Part shown: piece after piece, positions 1 through 12,700 of the stretch
How positions within the stretch are numbered: position 1 is the stretch's first letter
Layout: each line of letters opens with the position of its first letter
Assembly (NCBI GenBank): GCA_037349105.1
Contig: JAYJMM010000089.1
Coordinates: 1,302,001-1,366,000, forward strand
DNA from: Limnomonas spitsbergensis
Taxonomy: Eukaryota > Chlorophyta > Chlorophyceae > Chlamydomonadales
DNA: 64,000 nt
Direction: 5' to 3'
The notes under the pieces: model-generated
Seen by the model: only the letters and a program-made list of their open reading frames with translations
The model's database searches: none
Told to the model about the DNA's origin: nothing
Program-made: the position numbers and the translations under genes

Positions 1-585
1 CCAGGCCTTGATGGCATGATGAAGCTGAGTTATAGCTAAATTACCCTTCAACAGACAGGGCCATAATATCCTGATGCATATGTGATGTTTGCCGTTCCAG
101 ATCCCCTGCCTGGCAGCTGGCTGTGCTGTTGCGTGCCTTGTTCATACTTTGACCCCTTTGTCAGCATGGCTTAACATCTGCCCCAGTACCCAGCCACAAG
201 CCACAGCCACAGGCCCCAGCGTGTCTTTATGTGCCACCCTCGTGAATGTTGATATGCTGATCTTAGCTTAACAGCTACCCCAAGCCCAAACCCCAACCCC
301 AAGCCCCAGCATGGCTTTGCTTGCTTCCCGTATGATATGTGTTTGGTGTTTGGCTAAAAGGACTTCATTGGCAGGCCCACCCGCCCTGCCGAAGGCCCGT
401 TGGTTACACATACCTGGACTGCCCAGCGGCCGGCGGCCCAAGCAGCCTAGCTGCTCAAACCTGGGGCCTCACCATGCATGCCACATTGTAGCTGGCACGT
501 AGCTGAGTAAAGAAAAAACTACACTGCGCATGCTCTGCCGATCCCAACTCAGCAATTGCTCCTCACGCTATCTCCTGTTGCCCAG
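1..585. other. Probable intron sequence upstream of the first visible exon
   Basis: No exon could be supported here. The stretch has short runs of CCCCAG-type repeats around 180-310 but no open frame with matching splice sites. Confidence 0.3.
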
Positions 586-721
586 GTGATGGCAGCCGGC
601 CCCAGATCCTCGATCCGGCTGACGGCTCCGAAAGCGCGAGCCGGCATCTTCTCCGCAAAGGCAAGGTGGCCGCGGATGTGATCCAAGGCCCATGCAAGGA
701 GCAGTTCACAGCTACATCGAG
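586..721 (+). CDS. Pherophorin-like gene, first visible exon
   Basis: Acceptor CCCAG ends at 585 and donor AG|GTGCGA follows 721. The exon is open in only one frame (two bases, 44 codons, two bases) and contains DPADGSES and a CKEQFTATS stretch; its split final codon joins exon 2 in frame. It carries no Pro-rich stretch, so it may belong to an N-terminal part of the protein. The sequence GCTACATCGAGGTGCG at its 3' edge resembles the core of the 46-bp array that begins about 200 bases downstream. Confidence 0.5.
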
Positions 722-3700
722 GTGCGATATACCTTGGGGTGGTAGGATCTGCAGTTCTGCAGGGTAGGAGTCAGTGTGTCTTTTAGCGCGCTTCAGCCAT
801 AATTCAGCTACATCACATCCTACGGCTGTGAGGGCCTGGGGCAGCAAGTCCTGCTGATTGGGCCACTGGCCAATGGTTGGTCAAGATTTTGTCCCAACTG
901 GCCCAGTGGTGGCCGCCCGGGCTTCCTGCTACATTGTGGTCGGGCATGAGGAACATGCAACCAAAGGCTTCCTGCTACATTGTGGTCGGGCATGAGGAAC
1001 ATGCAACCAAAGGCTTCCTGCTACATTGTGGTCGGGCATGAGGAACATGCAACCAAAGGCTTCCTGCTACATTGTGGTCGGGCATGAGGAACATGCAACC
1101 AAAGGCTTTCTGCTACATTGTGGTCGGGCATGAGGAACATGCAACCAAAGGCTTTCTGCTACATTGTGGTCGGGCATGAGGAGCATGCAACCAAAGGTTT
1201 CCTGCTACATTGTGGTCGGGCATGAGGAACATGCAACCAAAGGCTTCCTGCTACATTGTGGTCGGGCATGAGGAACATGCAACCAAAGGCTTCCTGCTAC
1301 ATTGTGGTCGGGCATGAGGAACATGCAACCAAAGGCTTTCTGCTACATTGTGGTCGGGCATGAGGAACATGCAACCAAAGGCTTCCTGCTACATTGTGGT
1401 CGGGCATGAGGAACATGCAACCAAAGGCTTCCTGCTACATTGTGGTCGGGCATGAGGAACATGCAACCAAAGGCTTCCTGCTACATTGTGGTCGGGCATG
1501 AGGAACATGCAACCAAAGGCTTCCTGCTACATTGTGGTCGGGCATGAAGAACATGCAACCAAAGGCTTCCTGCTACATTGTGGTCGGGCATGAGGAGCAT
1601 GCAACCAAAGGTTTCCTGCTACATTGTGGTCGGGCATGAGGAACATGCAACCAAAGGCTTCATGCTACATTGTGGTCGGGCATGAGGAACATGCAACCAA
1701 AGGCTTTCTGCTACATTGTGGTCGGGCATGAGGAACATGCAACCAAAGGCTTCCTGCTACATTGTGGTCGGGCATGAGGAACATGCAACCAAAGGCTTCC
1801 TGCTACATTGTGGTCGGGCATGAGGAACATGCAACCATAGGCTTCCTGCTACATTGTGGTCGGGCATGAGGAACATGCAACCAAAGGCTTCCTGCTACAT
1901 TGTGGTCGGGCATGAGGAACATGCAACCAAAGGCTTTCTGCTACATTGTGGTCGGGCATGAGGAACATGCAACCAAAGGCTTCCTGCTACATTGTGGTCG
2001 GGCATGAGGAACATGCAACCAAAGGCTTCCTGCTACATTGTGGTCGGGCATGAGGAACATGCAACCAAAGGCTTCCTGCTACATTGTGGTCGGGCATGAG
2101 GAACATGCAACCAAAGGCTTCCTGCTACATTGTGGTCGGGCATGAGGAACATGCAACCAAAGGCTTTCTGCTACATTGTGGTCGGGCATGTGGAACATGC
2201 AACCAAAGGCTTCCTGCTACATTGTGGTCGGGCATGAGGAACATGCAACCAAAGGCTTCCTGCTACATTGTGGTCGGGCATGAGGAACATGCAACCAAAG
2301 GCTTCCTGGTACATTGTGGTCAGGCATGAGGAACATGCAACCAAAGGCTTTCTGCTAAATTGTGAAGATAAGCTTGAAGGGCCATGCAAGGTTGGGTTTT
2401 CTGCTGTATCGAAGGCGGGCGTTGTGACCATGCAACTAGAGGCTTTCTGCTACATTGAAGTCAGGCATAAGTAACATGCATCGAAAGCCTTTGTGCTACC
2501 GGTATGATATTTGGGACCATGCAACTGAAGACTTTCTGCTACGTTGAAGTCAGGCATAAGGAACATGGTACGAGAGACTATCCTAAACATCGGGGCATGA
2601 CATCCGGATGCCAAAAGGTATACCCCAGCCCGGCGAAAAACGGACATCTGGCTGACCCTGGTCCCTACCCTGTACGGATCCGTGTGGTACGACGCACAGG
2701 CTGAGAAATTTGTTCTGCTACATCCAGGTAGAGGGTATAAGTTGGCATGGGAGCTGCTGAGATCCTGACCAGAGCATCGGCCCCTGTTACCCTCGTCTCC
2801 CATCTCCCCTCTGACTAGAGCAGCAGCCCCCGTTACCCTCGTCTCCCACCTACCCCGTTGCAGGTCTGGGGCCCTGACTTACGACAGCTGCCTTGCGCTG
2901 GCCGCTGTTTCTAATGCCTTCCTGCTTGAGGGAGTGCCGGGTGAGCTAGCAGGGCCTAGTGTAGGGTAAGGCTTTAGGGTCCAGGAATTTGGAAGGAGTT
3001 TTCTTTTAGGATTCATGCTTTTAGAGGCAGTTTTCTATAAGGATTTCCCTTCCCAGTGCCGGGCCTAGTTTAGGGTAAGTCTTCAGGGCTCAGTTTTTAG
3101 AGGGAGTTTTCTTTTAGGGTTCAGGTTTTTACAGGCAATTGTATTTAAGGATTTCCCTAGTGTTGGGCCTACTTAGGGGCGAGATGCTAGGGCTTCGTTT
3201 ATTTTTTTGCCAGCTGCGCGTCGAGCTTGCAAGCCTCCCTGAAGAAGCTCTGCGTCTTCTCACCCAGCTTTCAAATTTATGTCATTCCGCAAGGCGCCAG
3301 GAAAGCGCATGGCAGCTTGGGACTGTGCCACTTCCTGCAGCTTGCACTCGATCTTGTTCAAAGTATCAACTACGTTACGCCCAGCAACGCACGTTTATTT
3401 TCAGCTTGGCCATCATTTGCATATTTGTTATCTGAGGAGGACTATAGAACAGTGACCTGTGCAGTGTGACCAGGCAGATTTGAACATTGACCTGTGCAGT
3501 GTGACCAGGCAAATGTGAATAGTGACCTGTGCAGTGTGAACAGACAGGTGTGAACAGTGACCTGTGCAGTGTGACCAGGCGGGTGTGAACAGTGACCTGT
3601 GCAGTGTGACGAGGCAAGTGTGACCAATGACCAGTGCGGTGTGACCAGGCAAGTGTGAAAAGTGACCAGTGCAGTGTGACCAGGCAAGTGTGACAATTGA

Positions 3701-6700
3701 CATGTGACGTGTGACCACGCAAGTGTGAACATTGACCAGTGAAGTGTGACCAGACTTGTAGTTTGAATTTAGCTGGAGGGTCCTGACTGGTGACGCCCTC
3801 TGTCTCTCATTGCAGAGGGAGCAATGGGCGCTCGTTTCACGTGCTCCTCATTTTTTCTTCTTGACCTAGGGATTTGCTGTTTGAATTTAGCTGGAGGGTC
3901 CTGACTGTGGTGACCCACTCTGTCTCTCATTGCAAAGGTAGCGATGGGTGCTCGCTTCACCTTGCTCCTCGTTTTTCTGTCTTGAGCTAGGGATTTGCTG
4001 AATTTCGCAATGGGTGCTCACTTCATGTGCTCCTCATTTTTCTGGCCCTGTCTCATTGCAGAGGTTGCAATGGGTGCTCGCTTCACATGCTCTGCACTGA
4101 GCAGCACCAGGGTGGTCGTGGAGGTCCTGCTGGAAGGCCCCTCAAGCGAGCAGATCCTGCTCAACAACCTGATGGCGACATCTGCAGATGTGTAAGTCAA
4201 TGGACAGAGATGATGTTATTTATCGATCGATTGTGAAGGTCTTCACTGTTTCCGATTGTGGAGGTCCTCGCCATAGTCCCCTCAAGCGAGCAGATCCTGG
4301 TCGACAACCTGATGGCGACATCTGCAGATGTGTAAGTCAATGGACACATGGTAGCACAACCCGGCTGAACCTGTGCCGTATGGAGCCTTATCGTGCCGTT
4401 TCGTGGCAATTTGGTGGTACAATCCGGCTGATCACGTGCCGTATTGCGCCGTATCATACCGTATCGTGCTACCATGAATGGAGAGGAATGATGTATTTTA
4501 TGAGTGGACTGTGGAGGTCCTCTCCAATGTGGTATCGATTGTGGTGTCTCCGTAGGCCCTTTAAGGGATCAGATCTACAAAAACAGCCTGATGGCGACAT
4601 CTGCAGATGTGTAGGTCAATGGGAAGAGATGATATTCTTTCTTGATAGATTGTGAAGGTCCTCTCCATAGGCCCTTCAAGAGAGCAGATCCATGAAAACA
4701 GCCTGATGTGATGGCTGCTTCATCAAATGTGTGCGTACAGGGGGGAAACGATAGCGAAGGGTGGATGGTGGCTGTCATTCTTGAAAGCGCTCGAAGCGAG
4801 TTGATTCTAGTGAGCAGCCTATTGGCGATTTCAGCAGATGTTTTAGTGTAAGGTTCGGCACCATGGTAAAAATGACATAAGGCTAAAGGAAAGGGCTATT
4901 TGTGAACAGCCTGGCTGCAAAGGCTACTGTGGTGTAACTAATTTTGTGTTTGCGGGAGAACAGTTGGGCACGGAGAGATGAACGGACGTTACGCTTGCAT
5001 TCTGCGTGTTTTTGTGGGAGAACGGTTGGGCGCGGAGAGATGACCTCAATGTTAGGCTTATGCTGCTCCATGTATCAATGTATGCTGCCTCTCACATGAA
5101 CTGTATGCTGTGCCCATTTTCTTCCAATGCAGGCGTCTACAAGCTATTGCCGCATTGCTGCAGCTGTCTGTTTGTGGCGATGGAGATGACATGGTGCTGC
5201 GGCTGGGATGCAGTACATCTGATAAGGTCAGGGGGCCAACACGGGCGAAGATTTCATTGCGATTTAGGGTTAGGGTTAGGGATAAGGAAACAGGGTTGGG
5301 TTTTAGGTTTTCTAACACATCCGTCAGGGGACTAACAGGGGCGCAGAGTCCATTACAGTATAGGGTTCAGGGTTGTTAGCACATCCGACAAGGTTTGAGG
5401 ACGAACATGGGCGCATAGGTCATTGCGGGTTAGGGTTCGGTATAAGGATTTGGGGTTAGGTTTTAGGGCTTCTAGCACTTACGAAAAGGCCAGGGGACTA
5501 ACATGGGCGCAGAGTCCATGACGCTTTAGGGTTAAGGGTTGTTAGCACATCCGATAAGATTAGAAGACTAACATGGGCGCATAGGTCATTGCGTGTTTCC
5601 TTTGGGGGCTTCAGGGTTAAGGGTTTTGTTATAGGGTCTTTGAGCCCCCCTTTTTAAAACCTACACTCTCAACTAGAGGCAGTTATGGTGCATTCTAATT
5701 AGGCAAAAATCCACCCATGTCGGGGTGCCCCGCGGCCGTCGAAGGCCCGATCGGGGCCAACCTTGGCTAGTCTTTCAACAGATGTCGGCCCAAGGTGCAT
5801 GGCTGGCCATACAAGAGGCCTCAGATTGGAGGTCAGGATTTTGCCTAACTGTAGCTGGAATGTAGCTGAATTGTACCTGAACAGTAGCTGAACTGTAGCT
5901 GAACAGTGGCCGGGCCACGGAAGACTCCACACGGCTACATCATGCAGACTGGAGAGATTGCTGGGCTCAGGAAGGCAATGCCCCAGCTTGGGCATCATTC
6001 GTCCACTTGTTCCGTCACGATTGTTAGCCCGGATTTAGAGCACATCTCGTCCTGGATCTCCTGTCCCGCCTGGCCTGGCTGTCTTGGCTGTCCTGTCCAG
6101 GCTGGCATGGCTGTCCTGTCCAGGCTGGTATGGCTGTCCTGTCCAGGCTGGTATGGCTGTCCTGTCCAGGCTGGCATGGCTGTCCTGTCCAGGCTGGTAT
6201 GGCTGTCCTGTCCAGGCTGGTATGGCTGTCCTGTCCAGGCTGGTATGGCTGTCCTGTCCAGGCTGGTATGGCTGTCCTGTCCAGGCTGGTATGGCTGTCC
6301 TGTCCAGGCTGGTATGGCTGTTCTGTCCAGGCTGGTATGGCTGTCCTGTCCAGGCTGGCATGGCTGTCCTGTCCAGGCTGGTATGGCTGTCCTGTCCAGG
6401 CTGGTATGGCTGTCCTGTCCAGGCTGGCATGGCTGTCCTGTCCAGGCTGGTATGGCTGTCCTGTCCAGGCTGGTATGGCTGTCCTGTCCAGGCTGGCATG
6501 GCTGTCCTGTCCAGGCTGGTATGGCTGTCCTGTCCAGGCTGGTATGGCTGTCCTGTCCAGGCTGGTATGGCTGTCCTGTCCAGGCTGGTATGGCTGTCCT
6601 GTCCAGGCTGGTATGGCTGTCCTGTCCAGGCTGGTATGGCTGTTCTGTCCAGGCTGGTATGGCTGTCCTGTCCAGGCTGGCATGGCTGTCCTGTCCAGGC

Positions 6701-9700
6701 TGGTATGGCTGTCCTGTCCAGGCTGGTATGGCTGTCCTGTCCAGGCTGGCATGGCTGTCCTGTCCAGGCTGGTATGGCTGTCCTGTCCAGGCTGGTATGG
6801 CTGTCCTGTCCAGGCTGGTATGGCTGTCCTGTCCAGGCTGGCATGGCTGTCCTGTCCAGGCTGGTATGGCTGTCCTGTCCAGGCTGGCATGGCTGTCCTG
6901 TCCAGGCTGGTATGGCTGTCCTGTCCAGGCTGGCAAGGCTGTCCTGTCCAGGCTGGTATGGTTGTCCTGTCCAGGCTGGTATGGCTGTCCTGTCCAGGCT
7001 GACATGGCTGTCCTGTCCAGGCTGGTATGGTTGTCCTGTCCAGGCTGGTATGGCTGTCCTGCCCAGGCTGGTATGGCTGTCCTGTCCAGGCTGGTATGGC
7101 TGTCCTGTCCAGGCTGGTATGGCTGTCCTGTCCAAGCTGGTATGGCTGTCCTGTCCAGGCTGGTATGGCTGTCCTGTCCAGGCTGGTATGGCTGTCCTGT
7201 CCAGGCTGGTATGGCTGTCCTGTCCAGGCTGGTATGGCTGTCCAGTCCAGGCTGGTATGGCTGTCCTGTCCAGGCTGGTATGGCTGTCCTCTCCAGGCTG
7301 GTATGGCTGTCCTGTCCAGGCTGGTATGGCTGTCCTGTCCAGGCTGGTATGGCTGTCCTGTCTAGGCTGGTATGGCTGGTCGATTTGAAAGATATCAAGA
7401 CACGTGTCTTTCTGAGATGCATGGATGCCACTGGCAGCGCTGGCATTCATCTTTGCTGTGTAGAAGCAATGTTGGTTGCTTTTCCAGCTTGTCAAAAGGG
7501 AAATGGGAAGGGACTCTGTCTAACTAATCTATTAAATTGAACAAACTGATGAATATATCCTGTATTAAATCGTGTATTAAACCTTATTGAATGCATCCTT
7601 TATTTTGCTCTCCACCTTTGCAGGTTTTTTGTTTGAGACCAAAGAGACTGCAGAGATGGGGTTCTGGATTGCTCGTTTAATGTGTATCTCTATTCAGATT
7701 TTTCATTTAAATTGATGTACTGGGTATTAGTAAATTTAAATAAAAATAAAAATGCCCACTGACTGGCTGTTTCCAACTGTCTTGCAGGTGGTCATCAACT
7801 ACAGCTCTCGCCCAGGCGTTTTCTCATGCCCTCCGCTACCGCCTTCACCCAGCCCGACCAGCCCCCCACCAGAGCCGCCCTGCCCGCCACCACCCCCAAG
7901 CCCTCCCCTGTCTCCCAATCCCCCGCTCCCCCCCTCTCCCCCCCCCCTCCCCCTCACCCTCCCCTCCACCTCCCCTGCCGCCCATCTCCCCACCCCCACC
8001 CTCCCCTCCTCCCTCCCCCCCTCACCCTCCCCCTCCGCGTCCCCCGGCCCCTCCACTCCCACCCGCACCTCCTCCCAGCCCCCCCAAACCACCATCGCCT
8101 CCCTCTCCGCCGCCGTTGTGCACCATCATCTCAACCATTACCAGAAAGGCAGGCGGTCTTACTGAAAGCAACTGCAACAAGTAAGTTGCTGCATGCAATT
8201 GATATACCGGCACATGCTAGATTTTGATCACCAGAATCTGCGGCGGTCTCACTGAAAGTAAGCAACTGCAACATGTAAGTTGTCGCATACAATTGGTGCA
8301 GATTCTATATTTTTGATGACCACAGCCTCAGGCGGTCCAACTGAGGGCAACTGCATTAAGTAACTAGCCCAGCGTTTCGTTCTTCGGCGACAAGTCCACC
8401 TTCGTCAGGCCGCCCCGTGGCCGCGAAAGGCCCAATTGGGACCGAACTTGGGCCGGCCTAAGGCTGGTGGCCAAAGCAGCATAGGGCTGCAGAAAGTGTG
8501 AAAGTGTGGGTTCTACATTTCAGGGGATTCCGCATCTCACTCGCCTGCCTGAATGTCCAAACCCTTCTCGATATGATTCCCAACCCCTCTCTTGGAACCC
8601 TCCATTGGCTGCTTGGCCATCCAGGGCTCAGCCCGCAGAACACTGATATCTTCTGAAGGGTTAAGGGGGTTCAGGGTTTAGGGCTCAATTTGCGGGACAC
8701 TGATATTGTAAAGGATTCAGGGTTAAGGGCTTAACCCGGGAGACACTGATCTTCGAAAGGGTTAAGAGTTTAGGGCTCGGCCCGCAGAACACTGATATTC
8801 TTCGAAAGGGTTAAGATTTGAATCCTCAATCCCACTCCCCCTCTTATAACCCTCTGTTGGTTGTGTGGCCTGCCACGGCGCAAACCCGTGGCATACTGAT
8901 GCTCGAAAGGGTTTAGGTCTGGGTTTCGACCCTAAACTATACCCCCCCTCTTGAAACCCTTTTTGAGATGCATTCTCACCCCGCCTTGCTATCCAGATGC
9001 GTGCACCTATTTTCCAAGTCCCCTCTAGTTCCCCCCCCCTACCCCCCCTATTCGTTTCATTTCTTTGCAGCTATGCTGTGTGAATGCGTGCACCTGCACC
9101 TATACTGTGCACTGTATAGATATGAGTTCACCTATTTGGCTATTTCCAAACCCCCCTTGTATTGCATTTGCATACAGCTGTGCTGTATATGTAGATGTGT
9201 TCGATTTTTTGCAAGCCCCCTTTCAATTGCATTTGTGTGCAGCTATGCTGTGCAGATGAGCAAGCCCACTCTGTATAGATAATTTGTTTTTGCAAGCCCC
9301 CTTCAATTGCATTTGTGTGCTGCAGCTATGCTGTGCAGATGAGCGTGCCCACCTTGACCAACGGCATTCGTTTCGTGCTGCCAGCTGGAGCTACCAATGC
9401 CTTCTTCTGCCTCACCTCTCAGAGCACAGCCATTCAGGTAAGCTGATTCTATGCCAGTGGCTTCATGCATGTGCAGCCCTGTCGGTAGGGCCGGTATGAT
9501 CTGCCTGCTGATCGCGGTGTTGGCGTTTGATCCGCCGGCAGAATTGCTTTATGTCAGAATTCATCAGCTGTGGTCAAAAGCCAACTGTTGTAACTACAAG
9601 TATCATCTTTCGGCTAAATCATAATTGGGCTCTGATATGCTAACTGCTGCGTGGAAGCGTCAGCTTACGTCTGAATCAGCATCAGCTGTGCTGACACCCA

Positions 9701-12700
9701 ACTGCTGTTTAAAAGCATCAACTTCCGATTGAATCAGCATCAACTGTGCTGATACCCCAACTGCTGCTCGAAAGGACAAACTTCCGATTGAATTAGCATT
9801 GGCTCTGTTGATTGCTTGCCAATAGCATGATCTACCTGCCCTTCTGCAGATTGCAGCTACTGCGTTTGACGTGAGCAACGAGGCCCTATTCATGCAAAGG
9901 CTGGTACAGCAGGTGAGACTGGCGCAGCCAGTTTTAATTTTTTTGTGACTGAGCTACGTGTCTGCTACACTCCGGCCTCTGGCCAAAGGCCTCATTTGTG
10001 GCCAGCCCTTTGTGGCCAGTTTATTTTGTGACTGAGCTTTATGTCAGCTACACTCCGGCCTCTGGCCAGAGGCCTCGTTTTTGGCCAGCCCATGCTGCCC
10101 CTGTGCCAGCAATCGCAGGCTGGCCCAGGTTTGGTACCAATTGGTCGTTTGGTGGCCGCGGACCGGCCTGCTGAAGGTGGGCCCGTAGCCGGAAAAAGGA
10201 GCTCTGATGGTGGCATTGATAAGAAACCAAATGGTTCGAAAAGGCATTGAGAACCAAAATTCCAGAACACTGGTGACCAAGTTCTGATGCATGGCCAGGC
10301 AAGAACAGCCAAGGTCCCCCCATGAATTGTACTATCCACATCACCTTAACCCTTAACCTGCAGCACCTTGACCTTCAACCCTTTGATTGTATTAAATGCA
10401 TCATCTTAGCCCTCCACCTGTTGGCAAAACTGGATAAGGCGAGGGCCCCTCCGTTAATTTTGTCAACCGATTCACCAGAACCCTGTTAAACCCTGTTAAC
10501 CCATCCAGCCATCCAACAATTCTTGACCGGCACCACATCTCTTTACTGCAACTGTTAAGATGTAAGGCAGCTTAGGCCAGCCCCTCCCTGGCAAGTGTTT
10601 GACCTGTCACCTGAACACTTAACCCTTAACCCTAAACCCTCCCTGGCAAGTGTTGAACCTGTCACCTGAACCCTAAACCCTGAACCCTCCCTGGCAAGTG
10701 CTGAACCTGTCACCTGAACCCTGAACCCTGAACCCTCCCTGGCAAGTGTTGAACCTGTCACCTGAACCCTAAACCCTGAACCCTCCCTGGCAAGTGCTGA
10801 ACATGTCACCTGAACCCTAAACCCTGAACCCTCGATGGCAAGTATTACACCTGTCACCTGAACCCTAAACCCTGAACCCTCCCTGGCAAGTGCTGAACCT
10901 GTCACCTGAACCCTTAACCCTGAACCCTCGATGGCAAGTATTACACCTATCACCTGAACCCTAAACCCTGAACCCTCCCTGGCAAGTGCCGAACCTGTCA
11001 CCTGAACCCTTAACCCTGAACCCTCCCTGGCAAGTGCTGAACCTGTCACCTGAACCCTAAACCCTGGACCCTCCCTGGCAAGTATTACACCTGTCACCTG
11101 AACCCTAAACCCTGAACCCTCCCTGGCAAGTGCTGAACATGTCACCTGAACCCTAAACCCTGAACCCTGAACCCTCCCTGGCAAGTGCTGAACCTGTCAC
11201 CTGAACCCTAAACCCTGAACCCTCCCTGGCAAGTGTTGAACCTGTCACCTGAACCCTAAACCCTGAACCCTCCCTGGCAAGTGGTGAACCTGTCACCTGA
11301 ACCCTAAACCCTGAACCCTCCCTGGCAAGTGCTGAACATGTCACCTGAACCCTAAACCCTGAACCCTCCCTGGCAAGTGTTGAACCTGTCACCTGAACCC
11401 TAAACCCTGAACCCCCCCTGGCAAGTGCTTAACCTGTCACCTGAACCCTTAACCCTGAACCCTCCCTGGCAAGTGTTGAACCTGTCACCTGAACCCTAAA
11501 CCCTGAACCCTCCCTGGCAAGTGCTGAACATGTCACCTGAACCCTTAACCTTGAACCCTCCCTGGCAAGTGTTGAACCTGTCACCTGAACCCTAAACCCT
11601 GAACTCTCCCTGGCAAGTGCTGAACCTGTCACATGAACCCTAAACCCTGAACCCTCCCTGGCAAGTGTTGAACCTGTCACCTGAACCCTAAACCCTGAAC
11701 CCTCCCTGGCAAGTGCTGAACCTGTCACCTGAACCCTAAACCCTGAACCCTCCCTGGCAAGTGCTGAACCTGTCACATGAACCCTAAACCCTAAACCCTC
11801 ATTGGCAAGTGTTTAACATGACACCTTCACCCTTATCCCATCCGGCTAATTTATAATGTGCCAACTGGCAGCCTCAAGGGGACAAAGTGAGTCAGCACCT
11901 CCACTCTTCACTGCCTCATATGAGGAGGAAGGCAGCCAAGGCCACAGCCCCTCCCTCACAAGTGTTTTTACGGGGGTTTACCCCTTTCACCTGAAACCGT
12001 AACCCCATCCAGCCATTCAATGAGCCTATTGGCCGCCTTACAAGGGAAACTTAACGAGCATCTAAACTCTTGTTAGTGTTTGACCTATCACCTAAACCCT
12101 AATCCCATCCACTGTTTTAATGAGCCAGTTGGCTGCCTCACGAAAAAGATCTTACCCATCACCTCCTCCATGGTAAATGTTTGTACTGACCCTTGCTCTC
12201 ATGCCTCTGCAGCTGCCTGCCATTGCCTTTTTCGGTTCTGCACAAAACATGAGTTGCAACGACACGCTGACTGTGCAGCCTACTTGCAACCCCACACTTT
12301 TATCTACATACCAGTGAGTGCAGCAGAACACGTGTTGTTGTTGTTGTTGTTGCGTTAAGTGAAAGGGGAGCTAGCTAGGGGGATGGATGAGCATAACGGA
12401 GTTGCAACGACACGCTGACCGTGCAGCCTACTCGGGACCCCACAATTTGTCTACACACCAGTGAGTAAAGCAGAACACGTGTTGTTGTTGTTGCGTAAAT
12501 TGAAAGGGGAGCCAGGGGGAAGTATGAGCAGAACGTGAGTTGCAGCTACACACTGACGGTCCAGCCCACACGCAGCCCCACACTTTTATCTACATGCCAG
12601 TGAGTGCCGCAGAATAGTTGTTGTTGTTGTTGGTGTTTTAGTTTCGTTACCTAAAAGGGGAGCTAGGGGTATGGATGAGCAGAATGTGAGCAGCAGCTAC

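Noticed and set aside
3214..3362. Possible pherophorin exon (CASSLQASLKKL ... FQIYVIPQG)
   Set aside because: It has a good acceptor and a tempting Cys pattern, but its phase cannot join exons 2 and 3, which fit each other directly.
5906..7540. Overlapping open frames of 290-544 codons on both strands
   Set aside because: They are translations of a 23-bp tandem repeat without stop codons in any frame; peptides repeat every 23 residues.
10555..11776. Minus-strand frames with EGSGFRVQVT repeats
   Set aside because: The 48-bp repeat is a multiple of three, so a frame stays open; no start context or conserved domain.
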